Below, one piece after another: positions 16,602 to 25,400 of a DNA stretch of 64,000 nt. The notes below the pieces were generated by a model that did not search any database, was not told the DNA's origin, and was given only the letters and a program-made list of their open reading frames with translations. Where the stretch lies: contig CAJUMC010000006.1 in NCBI GenBank assembly GCA_910587085.1, forward strand, positions 1 through 64,000, in the 5' to 3' direction. Made by a program: the position numbers and the translations under genes. Source of the stretch: an uncultured Lachnospiraceae bacterium (GTDB lineage: Bacteria; Bacillota; Clostridia; Lachnospirales; Lachnospiraceae). How positions within the stretch are numbered: the first letter of the stretch is position 1; each line of letters opens with the position of its first letter.

Positions 16602-17657
16602 TTACTCCTCTGCAATCATTTTCATTATTTTGTGCAGTCTTTCAGCAGATTTTTCCCAACTGTAACGGTTGAGTATATCTTCTTTAAACTGCACATTGTT
16701 TTTCTGCAAAGCAAGCAATTCACTCAGTTCCACATCTGTATTATACGGATCAATATAACAGACGGAATGCCCATATATTTCCGGAAGGCAGGATGCATTG
16801 GACACAATCACACGCGCGCCGGCCGCCATAGCCTCCAGCGGCGGGAGTCCAAAGCCTTCGTACAAGGATGGGAATATGAAAGCTTTACAGTCACTGTATA
16901 AAGCCATCATCTGTTCATCACTCACATAGCCCAGATACTTTACATTTTCAGGAATATCTAATTTATCCCGCGGAGCTTTCCCGGAGCAGACAAAGATTTC
17001 GTTTCTATGCTTTTTGGCATATTGAAAAATCCACTTTATATTTTTTCTCTCCGTTATGCTTCCCAGAGTAAAATAGTATTCGCCCGCGGGGATTTTGTCG
17101 GTTCTCTCAAAAACAGAGCAATCCGGTTGTATTCTTAAAATATGCTGCCACCCCCCCCCGATTACATCAATTCTGTTCTTACTTATATTATATTCTTGGA
17201 TTATTTCTTTTTTCGATGTTTCGGAATCAGTAATTACATATTTTGCTCTTCGAGTGATGCTTCGATATAGCATTAATACAAACATTCTTGTCAGCTTTTC
17301 TCCGGCGGTACGATATATTTCCGGATAAAGCTTATAGTATATGTCATGCAGATATGCAATCCCAGGTTTCAGAATCGGCACTTCATTACAAAAAGTCAGG
17401 GCTGTCATACGGTTTTTAATAATATAAAGAGCAAACCACCACTGTATCCAAAAATGCCGGTTTCCGTTGTCGCTGTGAATTGCAACCACTTCTATATTTT
17501 CATATTCAGGCCTTTCCTTGACGTTCTTTGGGATTACCAGAACCACGCTGCCCTTTGCAACGAGCTTATCCAGTTCGCTTACAGTCTCATAAGCAACCCT
17601 CTGTATTCCTGTAATTTTTTTACCCAGAAAATCTCCGCAAATTGCTATCTTTTTCAT
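16602..17657 (-). CDS. Glycosyltransferase family 4 with in-frame G9 tract
   Basis: A 351-residue GT4-type glycosyltransferase. N-terminal GDFLGKKITGIQRVAYE fits the acceptor loop, and the linker has TLGSITERKNIKW. The donor site has FPSLYEGFGLPPLEAMAAG with E-x7-E near the C-terminus. Residues 167-169 are three glycines coded by nine consecutive G, where relatives usually read IGNGWQHF. With eight G the frame ends at SIF-stop, with ten G at TGLLCF-stop, about 8-18 codons later; both remove the donor domain. So the gene can be switched on and off by slippage; the given sequence is the ON state. The ATG at 17657 begins the canonical KKIAICG strand. Confidence 0.9.
   Translation of the reverse strand: MKKIAICGDFLGKKITGIQRVAYETVSELDKLVAKGSVVLVIPKNVKERPEYENIEVVAIHSDNGNRHFWIQWWFALYIIKNRMTALTFCNEVPILKPGIAYLHDIYYKLYPEIYRTAGEKLTRMFVLMLYRSITRRAKYVITDSETSKKEIIQEYNISKNRIDVIGGGWQHILRIQPDCSVFERTDKIPAGEYYFTLGSITERKNIKWIFQYAKKHRNEIFVCSGKAPRDKLDIPENVKYLGYVSDEQMMALYSDCKAFIFPSLYEGFGLPPLEAMAAGARVIVSNASCLPEIYGHSVCYIDPYNTDVELSELLALQKNNVQFKEDILNRYSWEKSAERLHKIMKMIAEE
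17151..17159 (-). repeat. Poly-G tract, G9, mid-gene in GT4
   Basis: Nine C on the given strand between A17150 and G17160, coding Gly-Gly-Gly. A change of one base in either direction leads to a stop within about 20 codons, roughly at the middle of the protein. Confidence 0.92.
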
Positions 17658-17756
17658 GAAAAATGTTTTCTCCTCTCTCTTTCGAGTATACAGAACATAT
17701 CCTTTCCCATGGGTGTATTTCAGCCGTTCTGCAGGACGATTTTCTGCAGTCTGCAA

Positions 17757-18737
17757 TTAATAAACTCCTAGGTTAATAATTTTGCAATGGGTGTATTTCC
17801 CTCCGTTCCATACCAGTGCGGCAGCACTTCCTCCTGCCATGGCACCCAAAAAGGAATCGCAGGATGCCAGGAGCACAATGCCTGCCAGATATTCCATCCC
17901 GCTGATATAACGGCTGCCAAACTGCTTCGTCTTGAAATCCTCAATCAGCAGCCCGCTGTCCACGGTATAATTATCTACCAGATTCTGATGCGAAGAAATC
18001 ACCTTTCCGGGAAATCTTCTGTTAAACCGCTGCAGCGCTTCCTTTTCTTCCGTGAGCAGAAATATTTTTTCACAATTCCATTTTGTCAGACATTCCTCAG
18101 CCTGATCCATCAGATCATTCAGCTCCGGCTGAACGGGGTGACCGCATGGTTTCAACTGGACATAATCGGAACCGCGGCAGAATACGCCGAGTGCCTTTTC
18201 TTTTTTCAGCTTCAGATTTTCCTCCGCCTGCCGGATATAACAGTTCATGTTTTCATTAAGACAAATACCCCCCCCCACTTCACAATATTGTTTTAACAAA
18301 TCAGTATTTCCCTTGGCAAATTCCACCATCACACTCTCCCGGCTTCGAGGTGCCGTCCGCGCAAGAATATAATTTCCGGCAAGCGCTTTCTTCAGCGGGA
18401 TGCCTCCCGGCTGTTTAAAGTACCACTCCCATATATTCCTGTTTCCGGAAACAGCTTCCCCGGAATAAACTGTTTTATAATGTTCAAAATCAACTGCCGG
18501 GATATATCCTTTCGAACGGGCATACTGGATATGTCCCAGAACATACAGGTACAGTCCCCCCAGCCCGTTTGGCGAATACGGCGGCCGGATAATATAGCAG
18601 GTCTCTCCATTCTTTGAAATAATATGCTTTTTTTCTATATATTGTCCCGTGAAAACAATATAAATGAAATCTGCTATTTTTCTGATATGCCGGTTGCTTC
18701 GAATGGCTCTTTTCAGTCGAATCCAGTTTATTTTCAT
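17757..18737 (-). CDS. Fucosyltransferase-like (GT-B) protein with in-frame G9 tract
   Basis: A 326-residue protein. The C-terminal half has GVFCRGSDYVQLKPCGHP and later ASCDSFLGAMAGGSAAAL, which recalls the HxRxGDY-type nucleotide-sugar site of the NodZ/FUT8/POFUT-like fucosyltransferase clan. N-terminal residues 50-100 contain PPYSPNGLGGLYLYVLGHIQ. I infer a deoxysugar transferase acting on the coat glycan; close relatives are usually left as hypothetical. Residues 154-157 (Val-Gly-Gly-Gly) are coded by a run of nine G. Eight G gives a stop after 8 codons, ten G after 4, so slippage truncates the protein before the nucleotide site. The start ATG overlaps the acyltransferase stop (ATGA). Confidence 0.65.
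   Translation of the reverse strand: MKINWIRLKRAIRSNRHIRKIADFIYIVFTGQYIEKKHIISKNGETCYIIRPPYSPNGLGGLYLYVLGHIQYARSKGYIPAVDFEHYKTVYSGEAVSGNRNIWEWYFKQPGGIPLKKALAGNYILARTAPRSRESVMVEFAKGNTDLLKQYCEVGGGICLNENMNCYIRQAEENLKLKKEKALGVFCRGSDYVQLKPCGHPVQPELNDLMDQAEECLTKWNCEKIFLLTEEKEALQRFNRRFPGKVISSHQNLVDNYTVDSGLLIEDFKTKQFGSRYISGMEYLAGIVLLASCDSFLGAMAGGSAAALVWNGGKYTHCKIINLGVY
18268..18276 (-). repeat. Poly-G tract, G9, in fucosyltransferase-like gene
   Basis: Nine C on the given strand, between A18267 and A18277. The present length is in frame; minus one ends at LMKT-stop, plus one at YLS-stop. The truncated forms would lack the C-terminal half. Confidence 0.92.
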
Positions 18738-19978
18738 CCTCCGGTTCCTTTCTCCTTTTCTTTTATTCCCATATTCTGATTGAACGGTTCTTCTTCTCTT
18801 TCGGAATATACAATTACATCCCTTCCCCGCCTGCTCCTGTCAGCCGATGCTGCCGCCGCAGGTTGTTTCCTAAAAATGTTTTGTACGATAATTTTCGTGT
18901 ATTTCACAAACAACTGGTTGGCCATGCAAAGAAAAACTGTCAGAACAGCCGTGAAGGATACACAGAGCCAGTATCCATCCCCTTTAAAAAACGCCATGAT
19001 AACACACACTGCAGCATAATGATTTAAAAATACCGCCTGCGATATTCCTCCCGCATATCGCATCCAGGAAAAACGGAACAAATCAGCCGCATAGCTTTTC
19101 CTGCTGAAAGCAACTGCAACAATAGCAGGGATAAGCAGCATTACCGGAAACAGGGTATCCTTTGTACTTTTTCGAAAAATCCATGTATAAAAAAATACCA
19201 CATTCAGCAAAATCTCTGCTATTGTTACTGCCAGCTTTGTCCTTTTGCTATCCGGCATACTGCACAGCTTTTCATACAGGATCCAGCCCACAACACCGAA
19301 AAATATCCCGCATGCACTTCTTAATATTCCTGCACTGCATATCCCCAGCCATGCAGTATGCGAAACAAATACTTCCCCCTCGCTCTGGTGAAACAGACAG
19401 CCGAACAGGAGCATGGCCGCGACAGGTGATAATATGTAAACAAAAAAATCTCTGTTCTTTATCAGCAAATAGCTTGATGGTATCATAACCAGAAACATGG
19501 CGGAAACATACCACATCGGCGCATTGTAGGGATAGAGCATAACTCCCGCTTCTCCCATTCCCAGCAGCTCAGGAATGGCTCTTATTGTCAGATCAAAAGG
19601 CTGCATAGAAAATACCTGTTGATCCTCTATGCCGACATTTTTTGCAGATAAATAAATATATGCATATTGCATGAACAGCATCATCATAAGTGCCGTCATA
19701 TATGAAGGAGCAATGCGCCGGAGCTTACCAATGGCAAACCTAAGTGCCCTTTTACCCTCATTTCTACCCCCCCCCCCAGATTTTACATTTTTTACCATTA
19801 AAAAGCCGGATATTACAAAGAAAATATGTACGCTTATCCATCCTAAATGATCAAAATAAGCATGGACAGAAGTTCCTTTTTCAACCTCCTTAAAACCAAG
19901 GGTATGACTGAAAAAAACACATATTGCACATGCAAACTTCAAAACATCAATCTGATAATTACGCTGTTTCGATTTCAT
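18734..19978 (-). CDS. Acyltransferase 3 family membrane protein with in-frame G11 tract
   Basis: A 414-residue membrane acyltransferase of the OafA/YrhL type with about ten transmembrane segments. Typical features are the start YQIDVLKFACAICVFFSH (catalytic-type His at the end of the first helix) and ISVHIFFVISGFLMVK. Such enzymes O-acetylate or O-acylate surface polysaccharides. Residues 68-71 are four glycines coded by G11 in the loop after the second helix. With twelve G the next codon is TAG; with ten G a stop follows after about 20 codons; both destroy the protein. A short charged tail follows the last helix. It overlaps the next gene by ATGA, so switching may be polar. Confidence 0.9.
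   Translation of the reverse strand: MKSKQRNYQIDVLKFACAICVFFSHTLGFKEVEKGTSVHAYFDHLGWISVHIFFVISGFLMVKNVKSGGGGRNEGKRALRFAIGKLRRIAPSYMTALMMMLFMQYAYIYLSAKNVGIEDQQVFSMQPFDLTIRAIPELLGMGEAGVMLYPYNAPMWYVSAMFLVMIPSSYLLIKNRDFFVYILSPVAAMLLFGCLFHQSEGEVFVSHTAWLGICSAGILRSACGIFFGVVGWILYEKLCSMPDSKRTKLAVTIAEILLNVVFFYTWIFRKSTKDTLFPVMLLIPAIVAVAFSRKSYAADLFRFSWMRYAGGISQAVFLNHYAAVCVIMAFFKGDGYWLCVSFTAVLTVFLCMANQLFVKYTKIIVQNIFRKQPAAAASADRSRRGRDVIVYSEREEEPFNQNMGIKEKEKGTGG
19767..19777 (-). repeat. Poly-G tract, G11, early in acyltransferase
   Basis: Eleven C on the given strand, in frame at present. Plus one places TAG directly after the glycines; minus one stops after a short alternative peptide. This is the most complete on/off position of the five tracts (residue 68 of 414). 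Confidence 0.93.
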
Positions 19979-20002
19979 TTTTCTCTTTCCTGCACTTTAC
20001 CA

Positions 20003-20386
20003 TTATTTTTCTGTAATAATATCAACACCGGCACCTTTATTCATCTCCAGCTCCCGTACACGCTTCTCCAGTGCCGCATTCTCCTGCGCCAGATTCTTAA
20101 TCCGCTCCGTCTGCTTGGAAACAATTGCAGTCAACGACATCGCAATGACCAGAATAAAGAATATGGCAAACACAAACAGCCCATACATTGGCGTCTCGAT
20201 CCCGACGACCCTGACAAAGGCATCCAGCAGGCCGGGGAACAGCACCAGCATCCCCATCGCAAACCCGGAAAACAACCAGAGCAGCGTGTATTTCAGGGAA
20301 AGCATCTTCTTTTTTACAAAGTGCAGGATCAGCAGAAAATAGACGATTACCACAATCCCGAGTATCACTCTCAGGTATGCGCTCAT
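20003..20386 (-). CDS. DUF2304 small membrane protein
   Basis: A 127-residue protein of the DUF2304 type: an N-terminal hydrophobic helix, two more helices (about 30-55 and 70-95), then a coiled-coil C-terminus (KQTERIKNLAQENAALEKRVRELE). It starts within the stop of the preceding GT2 gene (ATGA overlap). DUF2304 proteins are regularly encoded next to polyprenyl-phosphate glycosyltransferases and are thought to assist the enzyme or its lipid-linked product at the membrane; the precise role is not established. This copy has no G tract, unlike its paralogue at 21125-21739. Confidence 0.85.
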   Translation of the reverse strand: MSAYLRVILGIVVIVYFLLILHFVKKKMLSLKYTLLWLFSGFAMGMLVLFPGLLDAFVRVVGIETPMYGLFVFAIFFILVIAMSLTAIVSKQTERIKNLAQENAALEKRVRELEMNKGAGVDIITEK

Positions 20387-21138
20387 AGTTCTCCTCCTTC
20401 CGCCGCCTTCCTGGCTCTCTTTCCCGCTCTCCGCCTTGTCATCCGGCAGATCATAATGGCAATAGATACCTTCACCATATAGTAAACCGACCGTTTCAGA
20501 TTAATCGAACTCACCCCGTTCTCCCTCTCCCGCATTACCACCGGCACTTCCCGTATCCGGGCGCCGTCCAGGCTTGCCGTGACAATGGCTTCCGGCTCCG
20601 GGTAATCGGACGGATAGTCCTCCGCATAAAACCGGATATACTTCCGGTTCACCGCCCGGAACCCGCTGGTGACATCCTTTACCCGCGCCCCGCAGCACAG
20701 GCGGATCAGCAGGCTCAGAAACCGGATTCCGGCACGTCTTCCCGCCGAGGACTGAAAGCCCTCCCGGTTCAGAAACCGAGATCCGATTGCAATGTCGGCC
20801 TGCCCCTCCGCAAGCGGCTGTATGACCTTTTCTATGTACGCCGGATCATGCTGCCCGTCCCCGTCATGCTGCACCGCAATATCATAGCCGTGCTCCAGCG
20901 CATATTTATAGCCGGTCTGCACACCGCCCCCGATGCCGAGATTGATCGGAAGGGTAACAAAGTTGTAATGATTCTGACGGCAGATTGCCGCCGTTTCGTC
21001 CTTGGAAGAATCGTTCACAATTACATAGTCATACTGCGGATAGTCTGTGATCAGACGATCCGCCACCTTCTGTATGTTTTCCGCCTCGTTGTAGGCGGGG
21101 ATGATAATCAGTGCTTTTACGCTGCTATCTGCTTTCAT
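20383..21138 (-). CDS. GT2 polyprenyl-phosphate glycosyltransferase (DPM-like)
   Basis: A 251-residue family 2 glycosyltransferase. It has IIPAYNEAENIQKVADRL at the start, VVNDSSKDET-type nucleotide site (residues about 40-50), and the metal site QHDGDGQHD (DxD) at about 92-100. A basic C-terminal helix (YYMVKVSIAIMICRMTRRR) suits membrane attachment. By analogy with dolichol-phosphate mannose synthase and GtrB it would load a sugar onto undecaprenyl phosphate. It is the second of two such genes here; each is followed by a DUF2304 gene. Its start overlaps the end of the G12-bearing DUF2304 gene by 14 bases. Confidence 0.9.
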   Translation of the reverse strand: MKADSSVKALIIIPAYNEAENIQKVADRLITDYPQYDYVIVNDSSKDETAAICRQNHYNFVTLPINLGIGGGVQTGYKYALEHGYDIAVQHDGDGQHDPAYIEKVIQPLAEGQADIAIGSRFLNREGFQSSAGRRAGIRFLSLLIRLCCGARVKDVTSGFRAVNRKYIRFYAEDYPSDYPEPEAIVTASLDGARIREVPVVMRERENGVSSINLKRSVYYMVKVSIAIMICRMTRRRAGKRARKAAEGGEL

Positions 21139-21739
21139 GCGGCCCGCCTCCTGTTCCAGCCGCCTGCTGCACAGCCTCTGTATCTGTACGGGCGGAAGCT
21201 GCCCCGGTCTCTGAACCGCTCTGCAAAGGCCGGAGCGCCGGTCTGCCCAGGCCAGGAGCCGTTTTCAGAACAGTCAAGAGCCGCCCCCCCCCCCCGCATA
21301 TCATTTCTGTACTTTCTTCATTTTTTACTTTTGTACTGTCCAGGGCAGCTGCTGCCGGACTTTCCTTCTCTCCCTCCCTCACTGCGTCGCTGCTTCCTTC
21401 CCTTCCTCTCCGTTTCCCCTCCTCAATCGTAAGCCTCTGTACCAGCCGCTTCAGCTTTTCCTCCAGCTGCGAGTATTTCAAAGTCAGCGTAAAAACCTTC
21501 ATCAGCAGGAGAAAAATCACGGCGAGGAAAACAAAATTGGCCGGAGATAATATCCCGAGCATCTCCGCCATATATTCCGCCGCCCGCGGGAAAATACTGA
21601 TTCCCGCCAGCCCGAACGAAAGGATAATCCAGAACAGGGAATCCTCGATCTGCATCTGCGATTTCCGGATTTTTCGCAGGGTATACCAGCAGGTCAGTGC
21701 GCACACCACGATTAATACAACACGAAATGTAAAAGTCAT
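21125..21739 (-). CDS. DUF2304 membrane protein with extended tail and G12 tract
   Basis: The first 115 residues match the DUF2304 layout: three hydrophobic helices (RVVLIVVCALTCWYT; LFWIILSFGLAGISIF; FVFLAVIFLLLMKVF) and a coiled coil. An atypical 90-residue hydrophilic tail follows. In it, residues 149-152 are four glycines coded by G12. With eleven G the protein ends at GGGGGS; with thirteen it takes a different tail of similar length. The ATG at 21739 overlaps the GT2 stop (ATGA). In the present frame the stop at 21125 overlaps the next GT2 start, so the tract may set translational coupling to that GT2 as well as the tail. Confidence 0.8.
   Translation of the reverse strand: MTFTFRVVLIVVCALTCWYTLRKIRKSQMQIEDSLFWIILSFGLAGISIFPRAAEYMAEMLGILSPANFVFLAVIFLLLMKVFTLTLKYSQLEEKLKRLVQRLTIEEGKRRGREGSSDAVREGEKESPAAAALDSTKVKNEESTEMICGGGGRLLTVLKTAPGLGRPALRPLQSGSETGAASARTDTEAVQQAAGTGGGPHESR
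21284..21295 (-). repeat. Poly-G tract, G12, in DUF2304 tail
   Basis: Twelve C on the given strand, the longest run in the window. One fewer base ends the reading frame within three codons, about 150 bases before the next gene's start; the present length lets ribosomes run to the overlap with that start. Confidence 0.92.
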
Positions 21740-22428
21740 ACGATTTTCACCTTCTTTCGGAAACGCGAGATAAATATGATGGACAGGCACATGCGCAGCA
21801 TATACTCCATCGAGCGCCGCAGGTTCAGATAGCTCTCTCCCGCCTCCCTCTCCTTCATTTCCACCTGCACCTCCCTCACCCGCGCGCCGCAGCGCATCAG
21901 ATAGGATACTGTATCCGGCTCCGGGCCGTAATTCATGTTGTGAGCGAATGCTCCCATCATTCTGCGGTTGAACAGGCGCATTCCCGAGGTCGGATCCGCG
22001 ATTCTCTCCCGGGTCGTCAGCCGGATGCAGAGCTGAATCACATTGCTGCCCAGCATCCGCATCGTTTTCGGCTTTTTCTCCGTCACAAAACGGGAACCGA
22101 TCACAATGTCCGCCTCCTGCAGCGCCGGCAGCATGTCCGCGATATACTGCGGCTGGTGCTGTCCGTCCCCGTCAAACTGGAGCGCGGCATCGTAGCCGTT
22201 TTCACAGGCGTAGAGAAGGCCCGTCTGAACTGCTCCGGCCAGACCGAGATTGACCGGACAGTCAAGCAGATTGTAATGATTTTCCTCGCAGATCTTTTTT
22301 GTTTCGTCGCGCGAACCGTCATTCACCACTATGTAGTCGTACTGCGGGTAGTTCTGGATCAGGTTGTCCACAACTGTTTTAATGTTTTCCGCCTCGTTGT
22401 AGGCGGGGATGATGATAAGTGTTTTCAT
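21736..22428 (-). CDS. GT2 polyprenyl-phosphate glycosyltransferase (DPM-like), first copy
   Basis: A 230-residue family 2 glycosyltransferase, paralogue of 20383-21138: IIPAYNEAENIKTVVDNL, VNDGSRDET, and the metal site QFDGDGQHQ. A hydrophobic C-terminal stretch (YMLRMCLSIIFISRF) suits membrane contact. It probably makes an undecaprenyl-phosphate sugar for transfer outside the membrane. The ATG at 22428 has AAGGGGATTTT before it; a longer frame to 22488 is disfavoured. The DUF2304 gene follows with ATGA overlap and the big DUF2142 gene precedes it by 61 bases, giving a GtrA/GtrB/Gtr-like three-part layout. Confidence 0.9.
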   Translation of the reverse strand: MKTLIIIPAYNEAENIKTVVDNLIQNYPQYDYIVVNDGSRDETKKICEENHYNLLDCPVNLGLAGAVQTGLLYACENGYDAALQFDGDGQHQPQYIADMLPALQEADIVIGSRFVTEKKPKTMRMLGSNVIQLCIRLTTRERIADPTSGMRLFNRRMMGAFAHNMNYGPEPDTVSYLMRCGARVREVQVEMKEREAGESYLNLRRSMEYMLRMCLSIIFISRFRKKVKIV

Positions 22429-22489
22429 AAAATCCCCTTCTCTCTCATTGCGGCATCCGTTCACATACTGTTTGCGATACTGCGGCATT

Positions 22490-25400
22490 TTACGCTATCC
22501 AGTATCGATGCAGCAGCATGTAAATGCTGTAGCCGACTGTTGTAACCGTAACCAAAATCAAAATAAGATAAACAGGTATATGCTTTCTCAGTCTCTGCAT
22601 CCATTTGGCTACCGGAAAAAGAAAGATTAAGACCAGTATCGGAAGAAAATATCTTCCCTGTACGCCTTCGATGGATGGGAAAAGCAGCATCTGATTTAAC
22701 ATACTTCCTGTTGTTCCCAACAGTGATGAACTCCAGCTGGCCATTGATAAAATGATCCCCACCATACCAACCAAAAAGCACCCTATGCAAACCATGTACT
22801 TCTTTCCATTCCATCCTCTGAAATCATCTTTCTTTGCAATGGCAGCTGTTACCAGCCCAATCACAAGCACAATAATAATCCAGTTTTGAATAATGCCGTC
22901 CAGCCATCCAAAAAGAGCACTTCCCTGCTTCAGCCAGGCAATCCGCTGTGCAAAAAGCGTATCAAAGATTAATCTCCCAAACTCTTTCGGATACCTTATA
23001 ACATCCACCATTGATGTAAGCGCTCCTTTTTTCACCAGAATAAAAAAAACTGTTATAGCACAAAGACATCCACCCCCTCCCATCGCACTAAGCAAACCAA
23101 TTTTGGCCTTTTTACTTTTAAATTCTAAACTCCAATGAAATATATTAAAGTGATACTTTTCCAACGGAATCAAAAAAATCAACAGCCCACACACAACATA
23201 CACTTTTTTTATGAAAAGTAAAATAAGAAGCATCCCCACAGCTGCTGCCAACTGCCTCATTCCAACCCCTTCCTTCTTCAAAGCCAAATACAGCAAATAA
23301 GCAATTGTTAATGCTGCCACGGCATTGTTAAAGCTGTCATAGGAAAAGGAACCTGCCTGCTGCATCGCTATAGGCATTAACAGCACCATTGCAAAAAGCT
23401 CTTTTCTGATCGGCACGATTTTTATCGTAATTGCTCCGATCATCGCGTATAGAAAAAGAGCGCCAAATTCTGCCAGAAGCAAAATCCATCCGGCAGGAAG
23501 ATGCAGTAGAATTCCTGTTAATATTCCGCATACCTGCCCCGGATAACTCAAGATATTTGCTTTAGGTTTAAATGAAAAATTATACGAACTTAACCGTTTA
23601 TGAAATGCTTTCCAATATATATCCGTATCCACTGTCACTGTTCCATTCTGCAATACCCCCTTCACTCCTTTTCCGACAATCTCCGAGAGCTCTTCATATA
23701 ATTCCCCTGCTCCAATGCTCTGAAATACCCACTTTGCATGTACAGGTTCATCAGGCGCTTGGAATGTCGGAAGCAAGATGGAAAAAACAAACCCAAACAA
23801 CATAGCTATTCCGAAAAAGATCTTTGCTTCTCTGTTTTTTCCGCTCTGCAGCCATTCCCTTACGACGTCTTCTGTTTTCTTTTTTTTCCAGACAAAAAAG
23901 ATCCAAACCAATATGATACCCGCCAGCAGGGCCTTCCAGGCTTTATACCAAACTATCTTTTCAGAGTTTAATACAATTTCCTTTATGTTATAGTACTTAT
24001 AGCCTTTATTCAGGCTCTCCTCCGAATAGCCGTTTTCGTTTATCATGCTGATTAGCATAATGCGCTCTACATGATTCGAATTTTTGATAGGTATAACGAT
24101 TTTTTCCTGCCCCTTATAAACATACTCATATTCTGCGTCAGTACGCAAGTTGAAACCGTCGCCGCAATCTAAATAAATTGCTAAAGTGTTTTTTTTCAGG
24201 TAATCTGTTTTATCCAGATAAATTTCAACCACATCTGCCCTGGTCCGAATCTCCTCCAGCACAATCTGGTCAAAAACACAATAAACATTTCCTTTTGCAT
24301 CATAACGGTAAATCCGGCTTGTACAGTTTTTCACTTCCTTTTGATTATATTTCACGATTCTTCCTTTCCCCGGCATTCCCATATTTTTAGCCAGTGCTTC
24401 CAGGGAAAAACTACAATAATTCACATAAGTACTCAATAATAATCCGACAAAAATACTTATTGTCCAAGCAGTAATCAGTTCCTTCTTTTCTTTTTTTATT
24501 TTGGTACATGCGCACAAATAAAGCAGCATCCACAATAATCCCCACAGAATAAAAAGGAGCATTTTGTAACCTGATAATACTTCCTTTTTCTGCAGCAACT
24601 GATATTGTATTTCTTCGCTATCCTCCCTGTAATAAATACCTAGTTCCTGTTCTCCAAAATCTTCTGTCCACAGTTCAAAATAAAAATCCGTCCGTCCGTC
24701 CACTTGTATTTTCTCGAAGTCAAACCTTAATAACTCATTATCTTTAATCTGTTTTCCTGCAACCTCCTGTTCCAGAAACTTCTCGCCATCAACTCCATAT
24801 AAAGCAAAAAACAATTTTCCCTGCTGATATTTTTGCAAATAAGTTGCCAGCCGAACTTCGATGGCTTCAAAGTCCTGGGCACTCTGAAATCTCTGCGTAA
24901 TCTTGCCGTTATATTGACGGACTTCAGCATTGCCGCTTATAGAGGAACCGGACAAGATATCATATTCCTCTGTCTGTATAAAGAAAACGGCAACCAGACC
25001 AAATAAGGACAACACAATATTGCTGCAGATTATTATCTTCTTCTGTTTTCTCCAGAAAAGTGCAAACAAAGAACCTGCTATTTTCAAAGCACACCATATT
25101 TTTGTGCGAAACAGAAAAATGATCAGCGAAACAGTTAATAGTACGATTAAACAAAATGTTAGTGGAAACACTTGCTGCATAACCAATTCAATCACTATCT
25201 CTTTTCCTGTATCCTGTCCCCCAAAAGTGCAGCTGCTATAACCATCACGGGCCTGTATGCCATACCCGGTAATAGCATTTCCGTTTTTTGCGTCAGGGCT
25301 GCTGATTTCGAGCACATAAGATACTTTTCCACTTGTTTTCCCGTATAAAGTGATATAACATATCTGATTGTCTTCTAATCGTTCTGCTGAAACAACTCTC

